NCBI GenBank assembly: GCA_947095585.1
Contig: OX352764.1
Location: 71,691,536-71,755,535, forward strand
Source of the DNA: Nephrocerus scutellatus
Lineage: Eukaryota > Arthropoda > Insecta > Diptera > Pipunculidae
Length of the DNA stretch: 64,000 nt
Direction: 5' to 3'
Part shown: piece by piece, positions 1 to 10,858 of the stretch
How the letters are laid out: each line of letters opens with the position of its first letter
Position numbering within the stretch: position 1 is the stretch's first letter
Made by a program: the position numbers and the translations under genes
The notes under the pieces: model-generated
Told to the model about the DNA's origin: nothing
Database searches by the model: none
What the model saw: the letters and a program-made list of their open reading frames with translations, nothing else

Positions 1-149
1 GAACGGCTTTGCAAGGATTGATGGATTGTGCTTCTCTGTTGTACCATTCTAAAACGTGTAGTATGCATAACACTAGTAATGGTCGTTTTATCCCACTAAC
101 AAGAATCGCCAAGTCAATGGAAATGTAGCCTGATCCCTGTAGATCTGTG

Positions 150-500
150 GATGTCGATGACTATAGTGACCACAGAAGCGGGGACAAGACTCCTCCTTGG
201 GGACAACCCTTAACTGCGGTCACAGACACCCCTCCTGAGGAGGAAGTAATTTCTCGCCTTTCGAGCATCGCCCTTATCCATTGCTTGGTCAAGTCTTCGA
301 TACCTCTGCTAATGATTGCTTTTGCTATTAAGTTGTAGTCAATGTAATCGAAGGCGCCTCCAATGTCTAGAAAAGTACACAGCGCCACTTTCTTGGAACG
401 AAAAGTTCCTTCTATATTCTTTGCAAGATAGTGAAGGGGACCCTCTGTGCTTATACCTGTCCTCTATGCAAACTGATTTGAGCGCAGAGTGGTAGACAAA
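150..500 (-). pseudogene. Non-LTR retrotransposon RT fragment (R1/LOA/Jockey-like)
   Basis: Minus-strand reading gives the central palm of a non-LTR reverse transcriptase. The catalytic block appears as TFLDIGGAFDYIDYNLI, followed by an IISRGIEDLTKQWIRAML helix and the turn GCPQGGVLSPLLW. The codon after the LLW-SL segment is a stop, and the YADD block that should follow is absent, so the copy is broken. More 5' coding (minus) continues to about position 490 as degraded sequence (STTLRSNQFA-like) with a stop. The CPQGGVLSPLLW turn closely resembles that of the LOA element at 30.3 kb, so both may belong to related lineages. No expression is expected. Confidence 0.8.
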
Positions 501-699
501 GCTAGCTAGCCTTTAATGTGCAATCTGTGAAATCTGTGAAAGGTTCGGTTGCTCAAAAGCAGACCCTAAAGTTGATGCCAGAATGAGGTTGGCTGTCGAC
601 AGCTCTACAGCTTGTTGGGATACAACGGGTTGCTCAACATCAGAACCCGAGGTTGACACGGGTTGAGATGCATCTATTGTTCTCTATTTTGAAACCCAC

Positions 700-2230
700 G
701 AGAAACCGGGAAAAGAGGTCACCCTTGTCAGAGCCCGGAATGCCGAGGTAGAGCCAGTTAAAAACGAAGGTCACCAGGTACTTGGAGTCCGCATACTAGC
801 GACTAAGCTCCCTCTTCGCCATGCATCCATCGGCGTACGCTGTTCATCTAGGATTAGGAATAGCTTTTACTGAGGAAAGAACTAATCCGTTGCCTCAAAC
901 CCTTCTATTTTACGCGAGATGGAACCGTCATGCCACCCTCGTAACAAAGCGGAGCTAAAATCTCTGTGTTAATTTACTCTAATTTATATATAATAATGTA
1001 AATAAGTAATAACGAACTAACCAATGTAGAATTTCGTATTAAATACCTATTAGATCACTTCGTGATTTTTAATTTCATAACGTTCTTAAATAATAATATA
1101 AATTCTGAAACAAAATTATACACAAAAATTTATTCCTTATGTAAATTCGCTGAAAAAAATTGCATGAGGTTGGTATGCAAATTTTAACCGCTAACCGTGA
1201 GCCGGTACTCTGATATCATAATGCACAGGATAATGGCTAGTAATCGAAAAATAATAACGTGTCTACAGAGTCTTGCTGTCGTGAGTGAACGCTTATTACG
1301 ATTATTGCTATTATACTGTTGGCAGAATATGGAAATATAAATCAACCAACAAAAAAGCAAAAATAATAAGAATAAACATAGGACACTGCAGGCAGAATAA
1401 ATATCTGTTTTCTGAAATAAAATTATGCTGAATTTCCAGTTTTCTGTGTTTCTGTAGTACTACCGTATAATATACTCGTATACTACCTCGACAGTCGGTA
1501 GCCAGGATTGCTCATTGCCAACTGCCATGTCAAACTCAAGGACTTGAGCACTCGTTTGTTGCATTTTCTTTTTTCAGCAATCATTATTGCTACCTGTGTG
1601 CTGATATTAAAGGGTATATTATAAATGTATGTGGTTGTATGTACTCCTGAAGTGCTTATTGAGATAAAAAGCCAGCGACTGTTCAAAGCAAATTGTGGGA
1701 GTAAGAAGTTCAAGTACTGTAATGATTACGTGGATGCAAATCTAAACTTAACACGAATTTTCATTATCTATTTCTTTTAGAAACACTCAGTTTTTAAGTT
1801 ATATCATAAAAAAATATTTTACATCTATATTATAGTTCTTAATGTCTATGAAACACTCTAACTAACGAACGTCGGCTTTGATTGCAAAGCATTTTTTTCA
1901 AAGGATAGATATATGGCTGTATTTTTCAGGTAACATTATAAGATCGATTCGTGGTCAATTGTGTCAATAACGTGAATTTTTGAGTTTTTTAGAGTGGTTC
2001 GTATAACTTACATAATTTTGTACTCTTGTTTACCAAAATTGTTTACCTTGCAACATAATTTTTAAATTCTCTAAAAAGTTATTCTGTGATAGCTACAATA
2101 ATAACAATAATAATCTTTTGTAAAAACGTAAGTTTTTTAAAATTCCCCTTTTTTTAACCTTTTCAAATTTTCATCATAAGAAACTCATCTTTTGGCAGAT
2201 TAACACTATAATTAACTTATTAATTCTCGT
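700..2230. other. No recognisable feature
   Basis: AT-rich non-coding sequence. No open frame with family resemblance, no RNA gene and no clear repeat boundary were seen on either strand. Confidence 0.5.
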
Positions 2231-2234
2231 AAAC

Positions 2235-2655
2235 AAAAAAAAACCCAAATCCCACGTGTCGCACGCGCCACTCGCCACTTTCATACGTCTCACGCAGGAT
2301 TTCAGACATGGCCATTGGCATTGAGCTGCTCAATTTCAGCCCTCTCGTTAAAGGTGGTGCCTCAAAGTACCTCAAATAAGTCTAAAAAACACATTTCCAC
2401 ACATCATACGCAACTCGTGCCATGCCTTACATGCGTCATGTAAAACATCCTCTATGAGACTTAGCTGCTCCAAAAATTCCAACTTTATAGGTCGGTTGAA
2501 AGGACCTCACAAAAAATTGGAAAAACCGCTATTTTACGCGTCACACACGCCAAACGCATCACTCGCGAAATGTCAAAAATTCTCTATGGGACCTACCTTC
2601 CCACAAAATGTCATCTCTACCTATTGGTCGTGTGAAAGGTGGTTAAAAAGGACCT
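2235..2655. repeat. Rpt-C dispersed repeat copy
   Basis: Imperfect units rich in CACGCG/CGTGTG-type words ('cacgtgtcgcacgcgcc', 'gcgtcacacacgcc') alternate with 'ggtcg.gtgaaaggtggttaaaa.gacct'. The same unit recurs at 15530-15880, 26560-26640, 46440-46740 and 57710-57850. It carries no coding capacity. It is probably a non-autonomous dispersed element or an eroded satellite. Its class is unknown. Confidence 0.55.
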
Positions 2656-2656
2656 T

Positions 2657-3335
2657 CATCATCATCATATTTAGCTCTAAAACCGGGGTCCGGTCCTGGC
2701 CTCCGCAAAAAGTCTCTCCACCGGTCTGGATTTCAAACCGATGTCATCCAGTTTGGCATCTCTAAACTCCTTCCAGCGTAGGTTTGGCCGGCCTCGCTGT
2801 CGTGTTCCATAAATCCTACCGAAAAGGACTTTCCGAGCAGGATCCTCTTCGCTCATGCGAGCTAGGTGTCCTGCCCACCGGAGCCTACCGAGCTTAATTT
2901 TCTTCACGATGTCGACATCGCGGTAACGCTCGTAGACCTCATCATTATAAAGTCTCCGGAATCGTCCTTCCTCACATACGGGGCCAACAATTCTCCGCAA
3001 GACTTTTCTCTCGAACGCGGCTTAGAGGTCAGAATGCTTTTTGCTAAGCATCCAATTCTCGGATCCATATGTAAGTACTGGTATGACCATTGTCTTTTGT
3101 ACCAGCAGCTTGGATGTTATGGTTAAATTCCTGGATTTGAAGAGTCTTGACAAACTATAGTAGGCTTTGTTGGCTTTAAGCAACCGTGCGCGTATTTCTG
3201 TTTCCATGCTGTTATCCGCTGCTACAGTTGACCCGAGATAATTGAAGGATTGCACTACTTCAAATTCGCGCTCCACTATTTGAATTGAAGGACCAATGTT
3301 GGATCTTCTACTCGCAGACGTGGCCACCATGCACC
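2657..3335 (-). pseudogene. 5'-truncated non-LTR retrotransposon, C-terminal RT end with (ATG)n tail
   Basis: Minus strand. The first segment (3330 down to 3022) carries the RT thumb, with VQSFNYLGSTVAADNSMETE, LLKANKAYYSLSRLFKSR and VIPVLTYGSENW. The second (3000 down to 2677), one frameshift later, carries RRIVGPVCEEGRFRRLYND and the typical C-terminal block LGRLRWAGHLARM with RQRGRPNLRW. The element ends in an ATGATGATG-like tail (plus-strand catcatcatcat, about 2659-2670), as expected for target-primed insertion with a short simple-repeat tail. The 5' truncation is near 3335. Related 3' ends lie at 47392-47860 (minus) and 62376-62476 (plus), and a degraded coding relative lies at 54327. 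The clade (RTE-like or other) is not settled. Confidence 0.85.
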
Positions 3336-3339
3336 ATCA

Positions 3340-4345
3340 CCAAAGGACCTTAAAGAAGCCAATAATACGGACAAACGGTGGTAAAGTCAAGTTAAATAAA
3401 AGTTTTTTTTTTAAAAAAAACCTCTCCTCTCCCTTTACTCATAAATTGCGCACTATAATTTGATGGACATTTTATACATTCAGTATTTATATATAAAAAC
3501 CAACGTTGAATGTAACATAATATTATTAAATCTCTAAGGGTTAGAAAAAAATTTACCGTCTCCTATTAGCTTAGAGCTCAGAGTAATTCTAAAATACCAA
3601 ATCAAAACATGTCGTTTTTTTCGTTTTTCCACTCAGGGAAATCGCTTTGGTACACAGAATAAAGCTTATGTAGATTTTTATACAGAAATAATGTAAAATT
3701 AAAAACACTGTACGGTTATACGCAATGATCTTATCGCAAGGAAGTGTATGAATATTTGGCAAATTCAAAGTTATTTTTATGCAAATAGTGCTCTTGATTT
3801 CGCTGAAGAGATTCAGATAGTATATTGGGAAAGTGTAGCATATTACGAAATAAAAAATGTGTCACTCTTCTTCCATTAAATAAAACTCTTAGTTGCTACT
3901 TGAATACAATATTATTTACAATTTAGTTGTTGCTCGAATAGAATTTAAAGTTTTTATATATATTTGTCCTTTGGTTGTTTATAAATTTTTACAACATTGT
4001 TTTTACCTGTAATCGTACCACCGTCAAAAAAGCTATTACAAGACGAAGCGAAAACTAATATAACCCTCTCATCCAACCAGAAAGTGTAATTTTAACTCAG
4101 CTTTAATTTAAAGCAATGGCATTCGTAAACAAAAGAAGCCAAATTTTGTAACTTTTTAAATGAATTTTGTGGAGGTTTACATTATAATTTGAAAGTCCTG
4201 TTCCGCATAATGCGCATAATCCGCAATAATTACGAACAATAGATCTATAAAAATTGTACTGGAATACGCTATGTTGTTTGGCTTATGAATTTGAATGAAT
4301 TGTTGTGGTATTGTTACGATTAAAAGGTATCTCTGGTAGAGTCCA
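3340..4345. other. AT-rich spacer downstream of the RIIa-like gene
   Basis: No coding or repeat feature was recognised. It lies downstream of the minus-strand gene ending at 4350. No strong AATAAA in minus orientation is obvious close to the stop. Confidence 0.4.
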
Positions 4346-4349
4346 AGGA

Positions 4350-4821
4350 TCATCCCGAGATATCATCAGAACTTGATGCTAGCGAAAATGATGATTCTGA
4401 ACGCGGCAATTCATCATTAAAAGTATCTTCGCATGGAATTTGTAAATTTTTTGATGACTTTAAACGATCGTTTATCTGGATTGAAACAGTTAATATTCGA
4501 TAAGAGAAGAAAAAATTAGTTCGTACCTTTTCGTATACAGATGGTTCATTGAATAAATTTGCAGCAAATGCATAAACATCGGTTGGCCGTTCTTTTAGGA
4601 TTTCGTATATATAGACTCGGAGAATAGCTTGGATCTAAAAATATAATAATACATAACTTGATTTTAACTAATTTCAAAATTATAAATTTACAAAACAAAT
4701 GTTTGCAAACCTCTCGGTTTTTACTGATGTATTCGAAATCCTGTCTGCGTACACGTTTTTGAACTTTATCCAAACATTCTTTGCAAAAAATTTCTGTAGA
4801 ATCGCTTGAGTTTTTATTCAT
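4350..4821 (-). CDS. Small three-exon gene encoding an RIIa-like docking-domain protein
   Basis: Three minus-strand exons, 4821-4711, 4634-4527 and 4475-4350, join in phase 0 to encode 114 residues ending in TGA. Introns are 76 and 51 bp, with GTTTGC...TTTTTAG and GTACGA...ATCCAG boundaries. Start ATG (4821-4819) opens MNKNSSDSTEIFCKEC. Residues 38-75 contain IQAILRVYIYEILK followed by ERPTDVYAFAANLF. This is the two-helix pattern of the cAMP-kinase regulatory-subunit RIIa dimerisation/docking fold, found in sperm and ciliary scaffold proteins (established for the family). The acidic-serine tail (SESSFSLASSSDDISG) is low complexity. There is no transposon similarity and the frame is undamaged. 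A testis or cilium role is inference. The exact orthologue is not recognised, and the exon structure is a by-eye prediction. Confidence 0.7.
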
Positions 4822-5320
4822 TTCGTCAACAATTGTTTTTATTTGAAGAGCAAAAATTAATTAAAGTCAACTAGCGTGACAATTTTTATAATAAAAAAAC
4901 TCGATTTGACATTTAATATTGTTTATCTATAAGTTATAAAGTTTTTCTTGAGTAGAGAATAATTTGTAGGATAATATATAAATATTTTTTGTCCTTTTCT
5001 TTTTATTTACTCCAAGTCATTACTTTGCTACAGTTATCTTAAAAAATTATGAGTAAATGAAAAAGTCTTTCACAGTAACTCAAACATTTTTTGTAGCTTA
5101 ATTGCTAAAAAAAAATTAGATATCACTATTAAATCGGATGGACCTAAGTCTAAGTCGTGCAGTTGAATAAAATTATAATCGTGGTTAACCCTTTACTACT
5201 AGCGCACTTTTTTGTCACGTCATTACTGGCGCCTAGTCTGACAGACCACTAATTGAAAAGTATCTCAGATTTTAAAACTATAAAAACTATAAATTTCAGT
5301 TTGCTATGATAATAATTGAT
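4822..5320. other. Upstream region of the RIIa-like gene
   Basis: AT-rich spacer holding the presumed promoter of the minus-strand gene. No defined core-promoter element can be assigned with confidence, and no repeat or coding feature was recognised. Confidence 0.35.
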
Positions 5321-5321
5321 A

Positions 5322-5735
5322 ATCTTCTATATATATAAAAGTGAAACTTTGTATGTATGTCCAGTATGGAATGCCAAACCGTTCAACCGATCGCGTTCTA
5401 ACTTTGCATATGAGTTTTCTACCATAATAGGCACTTAATAGGCATATTTTGAAAGTGGTCAGACTCTTAGGTCAAGGGGTCACCATACGAATTTTTTTAT
5501 TGTTTTTACAAATTGCATGTTTTTATAATTCGATCGCGTTCAAACTTTGCATAGGGGTTTTATACAATAATGGGCACTAAATAGGTATATTTTGAAAGTG
5601 GTCAGACTCCTGGGTCAAGGGGTCGCCATTTCACAAATTGCATACAGGTGTTTTAAAAAAATTAACCCGATTTTCTTCAAATTTTATATACATGAGTCAC
5701 GAAAATTGCATTTGTTTAATTAGTAGTTATTTTAT
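5322..5735 (+). repeat. Helitron-like 5' end with a two-unit 143-bp internal repeat
   Basis: The segment starts TCTTCTATATATATAAAAG and runs into 'gtgaaactttgtatgtatgt', a 5'-TC head reminiscent of insect Helitron-like elements. Two units beginning CGATCGCGTT at 5388 and 5531 (period 143 bp) share 'tattttgaaagtggtcagactc'. The right part ends in Rpt-A-like sequence ('cccgattttcttcaaatttta'). No Rep/helicase coding was seen, so any element here is non-autonomous. The class call is tentative. Confidence 0.4.
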
Positions 5736-5939
5736 TTTACACACAGGGAATGTAAAATGTTAATATCAGCCACATTTTTAAACTGAGTTTTATGAAACTT
5801 TTAAGATATATTATTGACTGGTAGGGGAAAGTTATAGGTATAGATGGAAGGGGAGAAAGATAAAATTCTAACATGAGATTTACAAACGTATTTTTAAAAA
5901 AATGTCAACGTAAATTATTGGCAGGTGAGGGAAGGTTAT

Positions 5940-6415
5940 AGGTTATAGTACTCCCGTCACCACGTGGGTTCATGTGTGCGGGTAGCAAAGCGCCCGGGAA
6001 CAGCAAATTATATATAAAAATGAAAATTTGTTTGTATGTCTGTTTGCGTAGGATGTAGTTGTAGTTGAAACTTTGTTATGTGGTGGGGGTGGTCGGGATG
6101 GATGTTTGTATGGGGTTAGTGTTGTAATGGCGTTGAGGGGGTTGACGTGGTGGGTGGCTTGACTCGAAGACTGTGAATTTTTTTATACATAAACTTATTA
6201 ACTTGCTGGACAACTCACTGAATGACTTGCGCCATGGCAATAAGGTGGGCTATAAACTTTATTAAAATAAACATAATAATAATAACAGTGTTGTTATATG
6301 AGGTAAGGGTGGGGGGACATCTCAAGGTGAGTCTTGGTGGTCAGTTAGGAGGAGGGTAGTATGGTAGGGGCAGCCAGGCATACGATGGGTATTTCAGCTA
6401 TTCAGGACTATTAAA
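5940..6415 (+). repeat. Helitron-like remnant with degenerate 3' end
   Basis: Contains 'tatatataaaaatgaaaatt' leading into a GT-rich stretch, then 'ggggcagccaggcatacgat' and 'ttcagctatt'. It resembles the 3' part of the copies ending at 27448 (plus) and 33811 (minus), but the expected CTAG terminus is degraded. There is no coding sequence. Confidence 0.4.
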
Positions 6416-6419
6416 AAAG

Positions 6420-7055
6420 TTAAAAATTTATTAAAAATATTTTTTTTTAAACAAACTCTTGAAGATGATCGAATTTTTATATTATATTACAAGTGAACCT
6501 GGGACTCTTTTCTTGGAATAAATTCGAATTTCTCTTTACTATTACTTCTTATACTCTTGAAACAACTTCAAAATGCAATTTAATCGCCTATCTACTCGTA
6601 TGGTTCTTCTAATACAACACTCTTTGCCTCTTCGTCTTTGCCTCCAATAAAATTTATGCGATTTTGTTCATTTTCATATTCCGTATTAAATTAAAAATAG
6701 TTTATAAGCTTAGTTAAGACACAAATAAATAATAAACTACTAATCACTTCACCACTTTTCATTTCCAACACTAAGAAAACGCAATGTAATCAATGTTTGA
6801 AAATGTTTCTGCGTGTAAGCTTTATGCTCGGTTGAAGCGAAATTTCTTTAGCATTATTTACATAAGTATACAAAAGGATTATTTATTTATCGAGAGATTT
6901 AAATCTTCATATAAAAGGTTGATAAGTGGACAAGAATTTTCCTAGTTGAGATTGACATTAAAGGGTTCCCTTACGATCATCGCTAGCCTATCCTCACCTT
7001 TACCCATAAATTCCCCTCCAATTGTTGTATATGGAAATAATGTCCGTTTTAAAAA
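6420..7055. other. No recognisable feature
   Basis: AT-rich spacer without a convincing frame or repeat. Confidence 0.4.
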
Positions 7056-7275
7056 ATGAATAATATCTTCCAAAAGAACAAAAGAAAAACCTCAAAAGAC
7101 CCTCAAAATAATCACAAAAGACCACCAAAAAACCTCAAAAGACCCCAAAAGATTCTCGAAAGACCACCAAAATTCCACCAAAAGAACCCTAAATATACCT
7201 TCCCGAAATACCCTCAAAAGTCCCCAAAAGACCCACAAAAGGCCCAAAACAACCTAAAAAGACCCCAAAAAATCA
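7056..7275 (+). repeat. Degenerate A/C-rich minisatellite (AAAAGACCCC-like)
   Basis: Runs of 'cctcaaaagacc', 'cccaaaagattc' and 'cacaaaaggccc' form a degenerate 10-13-bp tandem array. It keeps one frame open for 76 residues of a Lys/Pro/Gln-rich peptide, which is a by-product of the array and not evidence for a protein. Confidence 0.7.
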
Positions 7276-7279
7276 TGCT

Positions 7280-8005
7280 CAGGTGATTTGCATTCTTATA
7301 ATTATTGGCATTTAAATGCTGGCGAATCGTTAAGGTCATAAAACACATAACTTTGAAATTTATTACACCATATTGTGCGATATGTGTGGAATAAAAGGAA
7401 TCTCTGAATTGATAAGTAGATCCAAATATGGTCTAAGTATATTTGTGGACGATAAAACAAGCAGGAACTTTTTTTGATATTAAACTAAGATTCTTTGAGT
7501 AAAATAATCGGAGAATCTCAAATGAATTTCATATTTTTAAGACAATTGGTCTAACAAACTATCCGTCATTATACTGTTAAAATCATAATAATATTTTGGC
7601 TCCAACTGACCGTTGTTGTCTAGGGTCTAGTTTCTTGCGACCATCCGTGTTGCGCCTTTTTATTTTTGCCATAAATGAAAGCGACATACAATTGGAAAAA
7701 GTATTACACTATCAGAAGTTTGTCAGAAATTCGCGAGAAACCTTAAAAAACTCTCTTGTGTTTTTCTGGGGTTCGAACTTTAAACATCCCATCAAGTAGT
7801 CCAACTCACTTTTGATTGATTGACCTGTGCAAAGTAAAAAGCTCTTACCAAATATTGTAAAAACTAAGTAAATAATAGACTTATATATCAAAACCCGTAT
7901 TTAAAATGAACTATAAATGTTCGAACTAAATATTTAAATTAAAATCTGAGTAAGTTGTAGCAAATAAGAAGAAAAATCGCAAACTTATATTTCCGCACCA
8001 AACAA
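7280..8005. other. Spacer with a SINE-tail fragment
   Basis: Mostly unassigned AT-rich DNA. At about 7595-7690 the text 'ctgaccgttgttgtctaggg...tagtttcttgcgaccatccg...ttgcgcc' matches, in minus orientation, the 3' region of the tRNA-derived SINE at 40704-40845. Confidence 0.4.
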
Positions 8006-8302
8006 ATGCGCAAACGAGGCATACAAAAAATCTCGCCTGAGCAAAATAACTCTGAAAAACGCCGCCCTAGACCTAATGTTGCTGAAATGACACCAGACAA
8101 TATTTCAGGCATTAGTATTGATTTGCTTAAACAAATATTGGATTAAAAAAATAAAAAGCTCACCAAGGAACTTGCAACTTAGGCTGATCTTCAGATGCTT
8201 GTTTCTAAAATATCCAACATCAAGATGAAACACGAAGAGATTGCCAACAAATTTATACAGCTGGAAAATCGAAACAGGCAGTTAGAAAGTCAACGCATGT
8301 TG
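8006..8302 (+). pseudogene. Decayed ORF1-type coiled-coil fragment of a non-LTR element
   Basis: One plus frame runs from the ATG at 8006 (MRKRGIQKISPEQNNSEKRR), with in-frame stops after LLKQILD and after KELAT. It continues as QMLVSKISNIKMKHEEIANK and FIQLENRNRQLESQ. The heptad-like Leu/Ile/Gln pattern is typical of the coiled coil in ORF1 proteins of non-LTR retrotransposons. It lies 0.8 kb upstream of, and in the same orientation as, the RT remnant starting near 9100, so it may be ORF1 of that element (inference). Rpt-A sequence follows at once and extends the open frame artificially to 8617. Confidence 0.5.
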
Positions 8303-8620
8303 AGAGTCACCCTTACAAATTTTGTAAAAAAAGTACCCGATTTTCTTCAAATTTTATACGCATGTGTATCTCAAATGGACAACACTTTTTGTAAAACTTT
8401 CTTTCGATTTTCTTTAAATTTTTTACATACGTTTATCTGCGATGGAAACACCTTTTCTAAAAAAATTGGAGTGATCAGGATAAAGGGGCTCCCAAATTTT
8501 ATTTTCAATGTTACCCTATTTTATTCAAACTTTGAAAACTGTGTATCAATTAGAGAATTTACAACAAATTACAACAATTTTAATTTTTTTTGGTTGTTTT
8601 ATTTAAAGTTAGGCTAAAAC
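8303..8620 (+). repeat. Rpt-A dispersed repeat copy
   Basis: Carries the family words 'cccgattttcttcaaatttt', 'tgtgtatctc' and 'acaacactttttgtaaaa', in two diverged units. The repeat supplies most of a 140-codon open frame, which should not be read as a gene. Confidence 0.6.
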
Positions 8621-9095
8621 TACGGTACACCCGTTCTTCGATTTGGCCTTCTTGACACCCCTCACCGTAAAGCCCTAATTGAGCAGATTGCAAAAATCGC
8701 CATCCAAAGTTTTGAGTTTTTTTTAGAAAAATGAATTTTTCTAAGTATTTATAAGGAGGTGTGAGGGTTAATTGGTATCATACGAAAGGTAATAAAAATA
8801 CCTTCAATTTAAAAAATGGGGCCAATAGAACCCCCCTTGAGCAAAAAACAGACTTTTCCAAAAAAGTGTAAAAAGGGGCGTGCTTAAAAGTACCCCATAT
8901 AATATGGTATCGGCCAGCATATGGTATGGGGTAACCATTTTTAGATAACGTTGCATATAAACGCAATATAAACTGATCGCGGGTGGGGCAAAAATACCGT
9001 TCCCGAGGATACCGTAGAAACGCCTAAATTTATTTAGACAACATAACACCAACTTTCTCAAATCCCTCTACGACAATACAAGCAAATAAGTATTT
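8620..9095. other. Unassigned sequence between Rpt-A and the non-LTR remnant
   Basis: Contains 'atggggccaatagaaccccc' and other moderately GC-rich words but no recognisable domain or boundary. The short minus frames here have no family resemblance. Confidence 0.35.
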
Positions 9096-9099
9096 TAAA

Positions 9100-10712
9100 C
9101 ATCTTTGTTATGGAAAAAAGGTAGCTCACGAACAACAAAAAATCGCGGTAGTGAACGATTCAAAATCATTTGCAGAGTTTTAGAGAGTAGTGAAGTACAT
9201 AAACGGGCAACAAGTACAATTGGCAACATGTTAAATGCTTCACTTCTAAAAGAACATTTTAGCAACCTTTTATACACAACCCTTAGTTCTTCTCTATTTC
9301 ATTACGCAGTGCCACTTATTACGAATAAGTTTTTGGGTGCAATGTAATGCAAGAAGCACGGGAAGTAGTGGAGAACTAAAAAAAAAATAAAGCACCAGGA
9401 GATGATCGTATCCCTTTTGAATTTTATAAAAATTGTACAGCTGAATTTATATTTGCTCTCACGAAAGAATTTAACTGAATTTTCGAAATAGCATATGTTC
9501 CGGAAAACTTCAGAAAATCAATCATATATCCTCTACATAAAAAAGGGGACCACAATAATCCAACTAATTATAGAGGAATATCTTTTATAAACACCTCAGC
9601 ATGGGTCAAAAACAATAAAATTTTAGCAGAATTTCAAGCAAGTTTTAGAGAAAACTATTCCACTATCGATCAAATATTCGTACTTACTAATGTTGCCGAA
9701 ATTTATAAAAAGAAGCACAAAAAGTTGTACGCATTTTTTGTTGACTTTAGAGCAGCATTTGATTCCATAGCACGCGAGGCACTATTTTAGAAATTATGCA
9801 AAATTTGAATTTCCACTATAGTCATCCATATCCTAAGAGCAATGTATGAAAATAATATAGCGTTTGTCTGGGATAGTGTATCGATATCTGAGGAATTTAC
9901 GACATCAATGTAGTAGGTATATATTGAGTGCACTGCTATTCATACTGTTTATAAACGACATAACTGATGAAGTAAGGGGAGGAATAGATATCTGCCAAAT
10001 GAAAATCCCTGCACTTTTGTATGCAGATGACATTGTCTTTCTGGCGGATACGGTAAATGGTATGCAACTAATGATGAACAGACTCAGCGAATACTGCAAA
10101 TGCTGGAACCTATTCGTTAACCTGGATAAATCCAAGACTATGGTGTTCAGAGGTGGTGGCGGCAGATGCTCAAGAACTGAAAAATGGACATATCGTGGCG
10201 TGGCTATTTGAAATTTATGAAAAAAAAAATATTTAGGAATTCAGATATCAGGCAATTTAATTATGAATATGCACTTGGAGTCGAAACTATCTGAGGCCAA
10301 GCGAGCGGTTTCTTCGGTCTGGGGATGTTGCATTACAAATAAATTTGTCTCCCATTGCTCAAAACAAAAACTTTTTCACGCAACTGCAACATCAGTACTC
10401 TTATATGCAGTCCAAGTTTGGGAATACAATTCTTTCACAGCAGTGGAGAAATTCCTCCGATATTTTCTGAAGCGAATATTTCGATTGCCGAGTAGTACGC
10501 CAAATTATATGTTGCATTTAGAAACTGCGACGCCAGCCATATTTTTAGAAACCTTGAAATTATACTTTGATTATATTGTCAAAGTAATGTCAATGGATGT
10601 AAAAAGGTTGCCGAAAATTGTGCTCATATATATTTTATCAAAGAGAGATAATTGCGTGAGTGAATGGCAGAATCTTGCATCCGAGTGTGGCATGCACCTA
10701 AACATCACACTA
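9100..10712 (+). pseudogene. Non-LTR retrotransposon ORF2 (RT), 5' part, interrupted by Harbinger
   Basis: The plus-strand coding remnant is split over several frames. The linker holds LFHYAVPLITNKF, then KNKAPGDDRIPFEFYKN and NPTNYRGISFINTSA. The RT palm reads YAFFVDFRAAFDSIAREAL (first catalytic Asp) and ALLYADDIVFLADTV (YADD at about 10015-10030), followed by VNLDKSKTMVFRGGGGR. The thumb follows (SEAKRAVSSVWGCCITNKF, HATATSVLLYAVQVW). Stops and at least three frameshifts make it inactive. Coding breaks off after ECGMHLNITL at 10712 and resumes at 13064, on the far side of a DNA transposon. The YGVxxG-PQG turn is damaged near 9900. The clade is not assigned. Confidence 0.88.
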
Positions 10713-10858
10713 GGGGCGGAATTTTTTAACTTCGGAAATTTCGAACTTCGACAAATGATCACTTGTCGGTATTTTATAACACTTTCGACAGTCGAAAACT
10801 ACGATATTTCATCACTTCATTGAAACATATGTGACTGCAAGGAACTGTCTGTAGGAAA

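Noticed and set aside
7056..7286. 76-codon Lys/Pro/Gln-rich open frame
   Set aside because: It is the translation of a degenerate AAAAGACCCC minisatellite. The array keeps the frame open by its composition.
8195..8617. 140-codon open frame taken as one gene
   Set aside because: Its first third is a decayed ORF1 coiled coil with upstream in-frame stops, and the rest is Rpt-A repeat sequence. It is a chance fusion.
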